From Parelaphostrongylus tenuis (taxonomy: Eukaryota; Nematoda; Chromadorea; Rhabditida; Metastrongylidae): a DNA stretch of 64,000 nucleotides. Of the stretch, positions 34,111-45,033 are shown piece by piece. Numbering within the stretch: the first letter of the stretch is position 1; the number at the start of each line of letters is the position of its first letter. Position numbers and translations under genes: made by a program. The stretch spans positions 1-64,000 of the forward strand of contig JAHQIW010000249.1 in NCBI GenBank assembly GCA_019055375.1, in the 5' to 3' direction. The notes beneath the pieces are model-generated. The model searched no databases. It saw only the letters and a list, made by a program, of their open reading frames with translations, and was not told where the DNA came from.

Positions 34111-35280
34111 GATGAACGCATTATGAAACGCCGTAGCATGGATATACTCGAGATTGCAAGGAGATTCGCTCAATCAGTTTTATGCAACCTTCAAGAAGAA
34201 GGCTAAGAAGCGGACTGAATGCTAGAAGCACTCTGGGATCCGTACAGTGAAAAAACACTAGAAAGACGAAGCAACATAGGTAAGACAGATAAACAAAAAA
34301 AGGAGTATATATGAAATCCCAGCTAAGTGATCATGAAAATTCTCGTTCACACCACATTATACCGCTTGTTAAGAAAGCTGTAGCGTCGAAACTATCAGGG
34401 AAGAATTAATGCACTACTCGCCGTATTACAAGCAACTTCACTTGGGATTTGCCGACAACTGTGACTGGGACGAATGTAAAACCCTTTACACAAATCAAAG
34501 CCATGTTTCCTAACAAGGTATTCAATAACTGATCATTTTAAATCAAAATATCCGTGAAAGTGATATGTGGGTTTGCCAAAAAAGAAAGTTCGTACGTAAT
34601 GCAGTTCACCACAATTACCGTATCTGTCAAAATCGTTCCATCCTTCTCCTACGTGCTATCCCATAATCATAGCCCCCTAAGAGAGATTTTGATAACTAAC
34701 CACAATCGATAGGAAATATTAGTAGGCAGGACTATTTGAATCGTCAATCAACGAACGTCGTACGTATGTACGGTGTAGCGCGGCTACCGTTTCGACAGAA
34801 ATTCTGTTGATGACCATCCCTTGATCTGCGCTTGTTGTTCTCACACCTAACGCTCGACTCTGTATTTCTAGCCATATGGACATTGTTACTATTAGAATCT
34901 CAATCAAATGAAGTCGTACGTGATTACGGTAGGCTACGACACTGTATCAACTAAAATCGTGTTGCAGGCTGACCCTTCATCTAGGTGTGATTGTTCTTAC
35001 ATACCTAACTCATGAAGCTGGTTTTTCGACAGCTAGTGATACTTCTCCATCTTTAGAGTAGTTCCTAAGTTGCACCTTTGTAAAGTTAGAGGAGAAGCTT
35101 TATGCTGCATCGGCACAGTAGCATACAATTTCAGCACAGCATTTGCAAACGTTAACGATGCATTCGAAGAGACTTGGGGGAGTCCTGCTGTCTATCATGC
35201 CTCTTTTAGTTAATACTTCAATGGCTTGCTTGTATACTGGCTTTGTAAGGTTACAGCATAAAAAATACGTAGATTGAATA
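34111..35280. other. Unit DNA with ~150-bp repeats downstream of copy C
   Basis: Contains spaced direct repeats built on 'cgtcgtacgt', e.g. near 34595, 34757 and 34912. No gene. Confidence 0.55.
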
Positions 35281-35281
35281 G

Positions 35282-35287
35282 TTTATT
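35282..35287 (-). terminator. Poly(A) signal of gene copy C
   Basis: AATAAA on the minus strand, 28 bp past the stop codon. Confidence 0.75.
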
Positions 35288-35315
35288 CTTGAATATTTTT
35301 CACTGAATACACATC

Positions 35316-37381
35316 TTAGGTGACGGTGGCAACTGCCGTGGCAAACTGCTTTTCAAATGGACCCGATGTAATCATTCGAAGCACTTTGTTCACTACACCT
35401 TGCCACATCTCCCTGCTCCAAGTCGCCATGATGGCGTTAGACGTCTGAATAGATTATTTCTGTTTCGAAGTGGAATTGTATAAAAAATGAAACAATCCGA
35501 ACCGTAAGAGTTTCTAAAATTAAGAGGTGCTGCTGGGGTATAGGCGTGAAATGTATGGGCATGTTCAGCACACACATATTCGCTCCCGCTCCTCCTGGTC
35601 TTGCTGCTGGTACTCCTGGCGCTCCCATTCCAAGACAAGTTGTCGTTACTGTGTTGCCGAAAATGACGCAGGTCGTCCTCATCATGTCATCTCGCGCAAC
35701 TGCAATAAACTGCCTCATTCAAACATTGTTGTTCTAGAAAGTCAAGCAAATGAAGAAATATGATATCCGGTTGGTGATTTTTAATTGTTCGAATTTTCTA
35801 TCTAAAACGGAATTGCTCGCTTAGAATTCTACTAAATATAATCGCCAAATAATTTCAGAAGTAATTTTGTGCAACAGCATAAAATTGGTGGGTTTCAAAT
35901 TGTGTTTCTCGATATATACAATTAGAAAGCCAATCTCTTTGCGTCATTTTGATGCCTCAATTTCTGCCTTTAAGTGCTAACATTTCTTCTCCGTCTGTAT
36001 AGGTGTGGACAGTCCACTCAGATGTAGCCCGCTCTGGAGAGACGAACACACCGGAACCAACAAACAATCCAACAAACATTTCGGCGTCATCTCCATGTTC
36101 TCCCAGTCATTCAAAAATATGCTCATAAAAAACTTGTAAATTGAGCTTTTACAACTTTCTCAAACAGTTCAGAGCCATATTCAGCATTTTTCCAACATAA
36201 GACGATTTCATATAGTAACGAAGATATTCAAAGATTCTCTGGCTAGATATGCTAATTGCGTGTAGTCTCCGCAGTGGATGCTGAAATACTTACCCATATC
36301 TCGTGGCTTAACAGATACTTTAGGACATGGTAGTGGCGTGTAGAGGACGTTGATGCCGAGCTGACCCAAAATGGTTGTTATTACAGAATCAGGAAGACCA
36401 GCGGCTCGTCCCTGTTGTTCAAGAACGTCGAGCACCTATGGAAGAAAGTTCTCCTTAGCTAAGAAAGTTTCTTCAAAAGTGATTCGAATTTTTTATGTAG
36501 TGCTTTTCGAACAGCTCTATTATCAAAATGGTGACTAGTTATACAACAAGGAGTGTCTATCCATAATTTTTCCGCCCAAAAAACCTACTTTCTGAAAAGT
36601 TCGAACTTACCCCTTGTACTATAAGACGCTTCACGAATGCTTCTGCTGAACCTGAACTCGTTGAAATCTGGGGAACCTGTGCCCGCGCTGCTGCATCTGT
36701 AGAGAACGCCATTGCTACTGGCAAGCTGAAGCCAGTAACATTAATTTTCCATGTCCTCGGCGAAGCTGAATTTGACCGATTCCGTGCTGATAAGTTGACA
36801 TTCAAACATGTTTCATAGTTTTTTGATCTCACACATGATAACTAAGAGTGTTGAAATGTCTTAAACAATGAGATGAAGTAAATGAATGAGTTTCAATTCA
36901 AGCAGTAATAAGAGCAATGTTCAAGAAAATGGGTAAGTCAAGTTGTTCATTAGCAAACATTCTAAGCGGATTGAAATGCACCGAAGGCAGATCAATAAAT
37001 CTACATGCGTCTTTTTAACTCGATAAGAAAAAGATGTTCATTGAAATGGGAACTGATTCAGAACGAGTCACAAGCCTGGTAGTCTTAAGTATATAATTTC
37101 TAAAAAAGTGAAGTCGGATCAATTTCACTTAGCTATTGGTAAACAACACCAATATTGTTTCTGTGGAAACGTCGCTCTCTAGATTACGACGTTTTTGATT
37201 GGCGACAAATTACTAAATATGTCAACCTTAGCTAGGGGCCCAAATATATTGCTGCAAATGCACATGATTGCACTACAGGAAGAGTTTTCTATCCAAAACC
37301 TCGTCTACCTGGAACTGTTCCACATCCCAGCACTGCACCGGTAGTCAGCACAAAAATCAGGATCAAATGTGGTGGAACCAT
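35316..37381 (-). CDS. Secreted nematode protein family, copy C (intact)
   Basis: Five exons join in frame to 231 codons plus stop: 37309-37381, 36611-36765, 36294-36435, 35503-35699 and 35316-35444. Intron phases are 1, 0, 1, 0. Exon 1 is a signal-peptide-like MVPPHLILIFVLTTGAVLG followed by CGTVP. Exon 2 contains NVTGFSLPVAMAFSTDAAA and ends AFVKRLIVQG. Exon 3 begins VLDVLEQQGRAAGLPDSV and ends with LYTPLPCPKV. Exon 4 has TTCVIFGNTVTTTCLGMGAP and a Pro/Gly/Ala-rich stretch. Exon 5 contains MATWSREMWQGVVNKVLRM and ends ATVT. Donors include GTAAGT after exons 2 and 3; acceptors are TATGGAAG-free CTATAG-, TTGCAG- and ATTCAG-type. The ATG at 37381 is chosen because the upstream ATG is out of frame here. 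Mature protein would have five Cys. No family name or function is claimed; extracellular export is inferred. Confidence 0.8.
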
Positions 37382-37598
37382 GTTCCCAGACTGGGCATCG
37401 TAAGCAGAATCATTCCTAAATGATTGAAGGACAAATCTACTGCTAAACTCATTAGAGAGCACAACGACTCCGCTGTTCCGCATGTCAAGGTTGTGAGAAA
37501 TCTTTCAATCGACTATTTTGATGCTTCGCCTAAGATCAACTTAATTTGACAATGTATTTTGAGCCTTTAATGTTGTCTATTATGAGCACCTAAACAGT

Positions 37599-37730
37599 GC
37601 ATGACACGTGTTTCGGGATCACAGTCTCGTCACTTGCGCAGTGGCTTTACAGGGGTAGATTCCTTAGGACTGACTGATCAAAAAGGCACTGTGCAACTGA
37701 CGAGGCTGTAAAGCGAAAACATGTGTCTTG
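37599..37730. repeat. Hairpin element upstream of gene copy C
   Basis: Inverted repeat around 'cacgtgtttcggg...gtctcgtca' and 'tgacgaggctgtaaagcga'. It lies about 220 bp upstream of the start codon, matching copies A, D and E. Confidence 0.6.
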
Positions 37731-38659
37731 TACTGTAGAAGTGTGTCATAATAGATCTTATGAAAAGCTCAGAATACACCGTCACGTGTGAAGATTAGTT
37801 AATGAGATAAAACACCTGTCGAGTTTTAAACCTCGGAAAATACATGTAAGTAGTTGCTTAATAAGGAATTTAGCGAATGCGGTAGTGTCACAGATGCAGC
37901 AGACTATCCCTGTTATGCCTCTGCGGCATGAAATACTGTTTTTTCCCACATATAAGAAATTCTGAAGAGTACAAAACGCCGTCGTTACACCATCCATTTT
38001 TGTGCCTAAAACATTTAAATTATGGAATCATTGGAAAACCAATCTGCTTCTTTTGTCAGGATCTTCGCATTAAAAATAACGCCTATTTAGCTTTCTCAGT
38101 TTGTTGCTCATGAGGGCAGTGTAGTATCAGGTCAAACATATCTGCGGTGTTTTCACAGGAGGATTCAAATACCGAACTGAGATCGTTGCTCAAAATGCTA
38201 CAACTGGCGTATAAGCGGTAAGACTGCCTAGATTGTTCTTCTCATTACATTGAAAGTCCATTAAGATGTTCGAAAGAAGTGGACATATCTCAAGAAGACG
38301 ATCGAAGTGACACTGTGCCACTTCCTCCTTTGCCACATTGCAATAGTTGAATTGCTAATCATCGAAAAGTTTCGCCAACACATTGCTTTTACACTTCCCA
38401 TACACCATCGTAGCAAGGAACTGAACGCTTGCAAAAAGAGGAAATTTCAATGCTATAAGTTTTCACTTCAGCAGCCATGTAGTTTTGTATTGTTAATTCC
38501 GCTTGCATGTGCACAATTTTCTTCTTAATAACTGGAAATGTCAGACTTTCTTCTCGAAAATTTGGATCTAGTAGGTGGGCTATAAACTCAATAATAGTGA
38601 AAACATGACAGTGGTGGATCGAAGTAAAAGGCGATTTTCATTTATTTTTCAAAGAGGGT
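37731..38659. other. Upstream region of copy C, no gene
   Basis: Paralogous to 6.0-6.95 and 47.46-48.37 kb. No ORF is conserved between the copies. Confidence 0.5.
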
Positions 38660-40136
38660 GCTGCTGTGACACATAATAATGTGATGGGACTTTTGACATT
38701 GTTGAAGACATATGTAGAAATAGAGAACCGAGAAGTATGGAAAAGGCCAGTCTCAGACGAAGCTGAACCGCACCTCACCTATACAAGGGCGGGTTGTTAG
38801 CACTACACCATCAATCATAAAGCCTTGCACCACTCCTTTTTGACATATCTCATCGTAGAGTCAATAACCCACCTTCAAGAAGTTTTATCGGGTAAGCACA
38901 TAGTACATTACACCTGATTAAGTTGAAAGCCTATCGCATTAGTTGAATTGCTGATCGACAAAACTTTTGCCACAGAATTGTCTTTGCACTTTCCATACGC
39001 CACCATAACAAGGAAGTGTTCGCTTATGGAAAAAATTTTACTTCTGGAAAGTTATTATTTTACTGCTGAAAAGTTATGCAAAGTTATTATCACAGCAGTC
39101 CTACAAGATTTTGTCGTTTTTCCGTGTGCATTTGCTGGTTTAGGCAAATATCTATTAGACGCCGCTCTTTCAGGTCAATATAGAACACCTACTACATTGA
39201 AACTTGTTGTCATCAAATAAGTAAAGCGCTTCCACCTTGTTGATAACTTCTTATAATTATAATATAAAATATATATATAATAAACGGTTTGCGACAGAAT
39301 GAACAAGCAGTAAGAAAATGAATTTGTGTCAGTGCAAGTAGTCATTTCTTCGTTAAGCAGCACGATTTGCTGAAAACTTAAACATAAAAAAATCTTGTTC
39401 GCCGATAACCTTCATGATTGTTACGATTACAACATGTTAGTCAGTGTAGAGGCCAGCAGAATGAAGTTTCATCTCACTTTTATTACGAACACCTTCCGAT
39501 TAGGTGGGTATCAAGAAATCCACTGTCAAGCAGTGTTTATCAAATTACACTTCACGGAGAACGATGACGATATGCTACACGTATACTTATCCCAGAGATA
39601 GTATATACAAAAAGTATAAAATGACACAGATCGAGAATCATTTAAAGTGGAAGAAAACTGGAAATCTATAGAACATCAAACAAAAAGTTGGCCAATTCAT
39701 CGAAGCATTTTCATAAAGTGTAATGATATCTCAAAATTGAAATAGGGAACGGAAATTTGTAAGGAATAAATCACGCAAGTTCAGATAAATGGAAAAACTC
39801 ATTTTGCTAAGCTTCCTAGAAATCGTCAGCACTTTCTCGTTCCGTTGAGTTCAGGATGCTCGAGTGAAGACAACGTTGTTATGGCTATGAAACAATGCCG
39901 GACGAAGTCACTCACTTATTGAAGTGAATGCCAATTTGATTCACCACTCAGTGAATCTAATTTCTTACAAATACAGAACGTTAGCACCTTGAATTCATGT
40001 GTTCAAATACATAGAAAAGAATTTATATTCGTATAAAAAATTCATAATTCATATATAAAGAGAAGTGTAACTTCAGCTGGCGCGTCTCAACCTATTGAGA
40101 GATACTCGTTTCTCACAAAAAGCATTAATAATGCAG

Positions 40137-40205
40137 AAACTTTCCTGGTGTAGTGAGCGCGCATTACTCTCAAAAGGGTGGGACACAGGTTCAGCTCTTC
40201 TGGAA
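40137..40205 (+). repeat. SINE head C, tRNA-like
   Basis: 'ctctcaaaagggtgggacac' and 'caggttcagctcttctgg' match the 10368 copy. The A-box region is damaged. Confidence 0.5.
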
Positions 40206-40989
40206 AGCTCAGACTTTTGCATATCATTCCACATTTTTGCCATATAACTCCTATAAACTCATGAAATAAAGAAGAATTCTTGAAGATTATTTATCTCCAA
40301 GACTGTTGTCTCTCACTGAACTATTTCACGGCATGACCATAGGACTGCCTATACTACTACATAAAATAGAAACCCAGATAGGGGACAAAATAACTTTTAG
40401 AGGATCAATCTACATATTATCAAGGCCAACAGCGTATGATAGGAGACTAGAAAGTGATGGTTGCAGCTTCTGGGTGTATTTTCAACGACTTACCGTGTGA
40501 ATTTGTTGACAACACTGACCAGGACAAAAGTGAAAACCTTCACACCAAACAGTGTCATCCGTCATAACAGAAATTTCGATGACTAAATCATTTGACAAAA
40601 ATATCTGCAAGCACGATTAATTGAATTGTCAATCAACGGATATCATAATTACAGTGTACGACGATTACCGTATCTGTCGAATCATCATAGCGTGACAATC
40701 AACAAAAATTCTTTATTTTGCCTCTTTTGTAGCAGTCTCATGAAGTTATGACTATATATCCAAGAATGCTAAGTGATATGCACCTCAAAACATAAAGCGG
40801 GAGTTGATGCGGTGCTCATTTCGGTTTTATGCCGATACGCGTTTACTAAACGAAACCTGCTAACGGCTGTTGCTAACAGCTCGATACGTTGAATCGTAGA
40901 AAGAGTGATAGAAGGAGAGCTTCGGTAGTGTACTTATTAGCCAAAGTACACTTTCTCTAGCATGTGAATGAATCTTATTTTCCCGTTTA

Positions 40990-41490
<501 letters not shown>

Positions 41491-42319
41491 AAAACTCTTG
41501 ACATTCAGCTGAATTGCATTTCATCCCTACCGACGGGGGTGATACACTGTCAAAGATCACCCTCTGCCGTCGCTCTTCCTACCCTTCACGTATCGAGACT
41601 GTCAGCAATCCGTCAACAGGTTTCGCCTGGTAAGCACAATAAGCATAAGACCTTGTGTAGCGCGGACTCAACTTCAGCCTGAGGTTTTGAATTTTGCTTA
41701 TCGCCCAGTATTTTTGAATATATAGCCATGGTTTTACAACACTGCTATAAAAAGACTGAAATTAGGATTTCTTGTAGATCATAACACTATTATGATTCTG
41801 GTGGATATGGTAGTCGCTACGCGCTGTAACTACGAGGACCTCTGTTGACTGGGGATTCGATTAGTCGTGCTTGTAGATAAATTTTGTCGAATGTAATTAG
41901 TTACCGAAAACTTTGTTAAGAAGGATAATAGTGGTTGATATGAAAGTTCTCAATGCATTCTGAGACGTGCTGTGAACAGACTTCCATTGTAAGTCGTTAA
42001 AAATACACTCACTAACTACAAACAAAACATTCTAAGCTTTCATTCTAGCTATTGTTTTAGTAAAGTTTAGGCTGTAACGTAATCTGGATGTTGTACTGTC
42101 ACCTGTTCGGGTATTTTCATTCCGTAAGATAGAAAGTGCAGCACTATGATCAATATATTTTGTGAAATGTGTCAGGCATACACATGTGCGAGAGTCAATT
42201 CGTGGAGATAATTCACAAGCAATCCTTTTATCTTATCGCGTTTTAGAGTATTACGATTTTATAAGATATTCTTCAAGTGACCAGTACTATCCTTCAAGAC
42301 AGAGAATTATCCACAGACT

Positions 42320-42486
42320 AACAAACAAAACCTCGAACTTCGGGCGGGAATCGAGCCTGGGACTCATCCTCAACTGAGAGGATACCTTTGTATAGCAGAA
42401 GGAATGATATCCACGATAATGCAGTAGTTAGCATTTGCTTTAGAGAAGATAGGACATTGGTTCGACTCTCGCGCGAGGTTCAGAGT
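42320..42486. repeat. Divergent pair of tRNA-like modules
   Basis: The minus module shows 'atcctctcagttgaggat' (anticodon-arm-like hairpin) and 'caggctcgattcccgcccg'. The plus module shows 'gtagttagcatttgctttag' and 'attggttcgactctcgcgcg'. The two start about 10-20 bp apart and point outward. Confidence 0.6.
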
Positions 42487-43375
42487 TTAGCATATCAACG
42501 AACATTCTCAGATATGTAGTCATAACACCATGTTACTGTTCAGAAACGGTAAAATAAAAAAGAATCCCTATAGATTACATACTTTCACCAACTGATCTTT
42601 CGCATACATATTTATGCGTACATAATTTCAAGAAATGAAGTTTACCCCTTCCGGGACTGTGAGCCCACCTTCTGTGCATCTCTAATCCCAGCACGCGAAC
42701 GCATTCGATGTATTATTTTATTATGTTGATTGTATTATTGATGTTAATTTTCCAGTTATAACAACACAATGTATTTACATATAGCATGACATACGAAAAT
42801 AACAATAGCACAGTTGAAATGATACAACAATATATTCCATGCTTCCCCACGCTGGGATCAGAGATGCAAAGGAGGTGGATTGTTGGTTCCGAAAAGGTTA
42901 AATATGGTAAAATATGATATTAAACAATACTAAACAAACAATTTGCAAAACAATAAAATTTTACGTAAATATTTTGTGCTGGACGAATGTTTGTGGACAA
43001 TTTTGTGGCCACTCATAAAGAAAAACGGAAACATTTTACAAAATAGATAAATCGGGAGAAGATGGACAAGTGGTTAGTGAAGAAGGCTATCAGGAATCAA
43101 GGTGCTGCTTGTGCCTCCTCCGCACCACTTTCTTGCAAGCAATGAACGAGAAATCTACGAAACCTCTAAAACAGCAAGGAGAACTATCTTGACCAGCATT
43201 CTACTACATTCATAAAGGAAACGATCCGCCTCAAGCAGTAGTCGAAATGATAAGAGAAGTTGTTGAAGAGCTCTGTAGAAGACGACTGCGACGGAACGAG
43301 TCGACTAAAATTAACTAACTAGAGGACTACATATCACACTTTCCAAAGTAAAAAACCTCAGTCAAGGGATAAATA

Positions 43376-43455
43376 GGGGCGCGGTGGCCGAGTGGTTCCG
43401 ATGTTTGCTGCTGCGCGCTCGGGCCAACCACCGCCAACAACACTCCACGTAAGAG
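43376..43455 (+). repeat. SINE head A, Ser/Leu-tRNA-like
   Basis: 'ggggcgcggtggccgagtgg', as at 2435; downstream sequence matches the other copies. Confidence 0.6.
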
Positions 43456-43899
43456 CGAACGTATTATCAAACGCCGCAGCCTGAATATCCTCGAGATAGC
43501 AAGGAGATTTGCTCAATCAGTTTTATGCAACCTTCAAGAAGAAGGCGAGAAACCGGACTGAATGCTAGAAGCATTCTGGGATCCGTGCAGTGAAAAAGCA
43601 CTGGAAAGACGAAGCAAAATAAATAGGACAGATGAACAGAAAAAAAATTGAAAAGATCATAAAAATTCTCATCCACACTACATCACACCGATAAGGAAGC
43701 TGTAGCGGAGAAAGTGTCAGGGAAGGATATATGCAGTCCCTCGCCGTATTTGAAGCGGCTTCACTTGAAATTTGTCGACAACAGTAACTGAGACGATTGT
43801 AGAATCATTCACGCGAGCCAAAATCATCTTTCCTAACAAGGATTCCAATAACTTATTATATTGCAGCAAAAATATCCGTAGAAGGGATATGTGAGTCGT

Positions 43900-44330
43900 C
43901 AAGCAAGAAACGTCGTACGTAATTTCAGTTCCCTATTATTAGCGTATCTGTCAAAATCACTCTATCCTTCTCCTACGTGCTAAACCATAATCATCGCTCC
44001 TGAGAGAGATTTTGACAACAAACCACATCCGATAGGAAATATCAGTAGGCAGGCCTATTTGAATCGTCAATCAATGAAGGGCACGTTGTTGCGGTTTCGT
44101 GCGATTACCGTTTCGACAAAAATTCTGTTGTTGACCATCCCTTGATCTGTGCTTGTTGTTCTCATACCTAACGCTCAAAACCGTATTTCTCGCCATCTGG
44201 CTATTCCTTCTATTAGAATCGTCAATCAACGAACGTTGTACGTGATTACGGTAGGCTACGACACTGTATCAACGAAACTCGTGTTGCAGATTAACCCTTC
44301 ATCTAGGTGTGATTGTTCCTCACACACCTA
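43900..44330. repeat. Three degenerate ~150-bp direct repeats
   Basis: Blocks near 43906, 44067 and 44220 share 'gtcaatcaacgaa', a GTACGTnATTAC-like core and 'gtatc..tcgaaa'. The same set lies downstream of the other gene copies. Mirror copy at about 58330-58760. Confidence 0.6.
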
Positions 44331-44652
44331 ACTTTTGAAGCTGACTGTTGACAACTGGTGATAACCACTCCATCTTTTAAGTGTTAAGAGGCACTTTTCT
44401 CAAAAAGCAGGCGAAGCATTATGCTGCATCGTCATAGTAGTATACAATGTTTGTGCAGCATTCTTTTAGTACATTTTAATATTGAACCATGAGAAATAGA
44501 AAGAAATCGAACTTCAAATTTCCCCAGCATAAGTTCAGCATTTGCAAAATTTAACGATGGATTTGAAGACATTCAGGGCGTCCTGCTGTCCACTATCTGC
44601 CCTTTTAACCAATACTTCAATGGCATGCTTGTATATTGGCTTTATAAGGATA

Positions 44653-44958
44653 AAAGAATAAAGGATAAAGCTCTTGGCGTTGATCAATCCCTGAGGGATG
44701 CGCCATGCATTCGTCTTCAATTTCTAATTTCGTTGGAAGTGATTGAATGCATATCTGGCCTTTACAGTGACTCGCGGTGGCCTCCCGCTGAACTGAGTCA
44801 GTGCTGCTTATCCTCCCAGACAAGTCTGAGACCAGTCTGGTACCAATTTACCGACCCCGAAGGGATGGATGACTTGGTGAGCCATGAGCGCGAGATCGAG
44901 CCACTGACCTCGTGTGCGACGCAGAGCACCTCCAACCACTGCACCACATGCGCTTTTT
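44653..44958 (-). mobile_element. SINE-E insertion with 12-bp target duplication
   Basis: A ~306-bp element flanked by TTTATAAGGATA (44641-44652 and 44959-44970). On the minus strand it begins with a tRNA-like head ('tggtgcagtggttggaggtg', later 'ggctcgatctcgcgc') and ends in a tail of TTTATCC-type repeats. The paralogous sites in units C (about 35242) and F (about 50930) have no insertion. This is the clearest young SINE in the window, and its presence in both arms dates it before the inverted duplication. The 124-codon frame across it is not a gene. Confidence 0.85.
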
Positions 44959-44999
44959 TTTATAAGGATATAGTGTTAAAAATAATACAGTTTGAGTAG

Positions 45000-45005
45000 T
45001 TTATT
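45000..45005 (-). terminator. Poly(A) signal of gene copy D
   Basis: AATAAA on the minus strand, 28 bp past the stop codon. Confidence 0.75.
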
Positions 45006-45033
45006 CTTCAATCTTCTCCACTGGATTCACGTG

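Noticed and set aside
43900..44330. CRISPR-like array of spaced repeats
   Set aside because: The repeats are long, diverged and only three per set, in a eukaryotic context with no cas genes.
44625..44999. A 124-codon plus-strand frame (and its mirror at 57657-58031)
   Set aside because: It lies across the SINE-E insertion and its flanks, reading antisense to the tRNA-like head.
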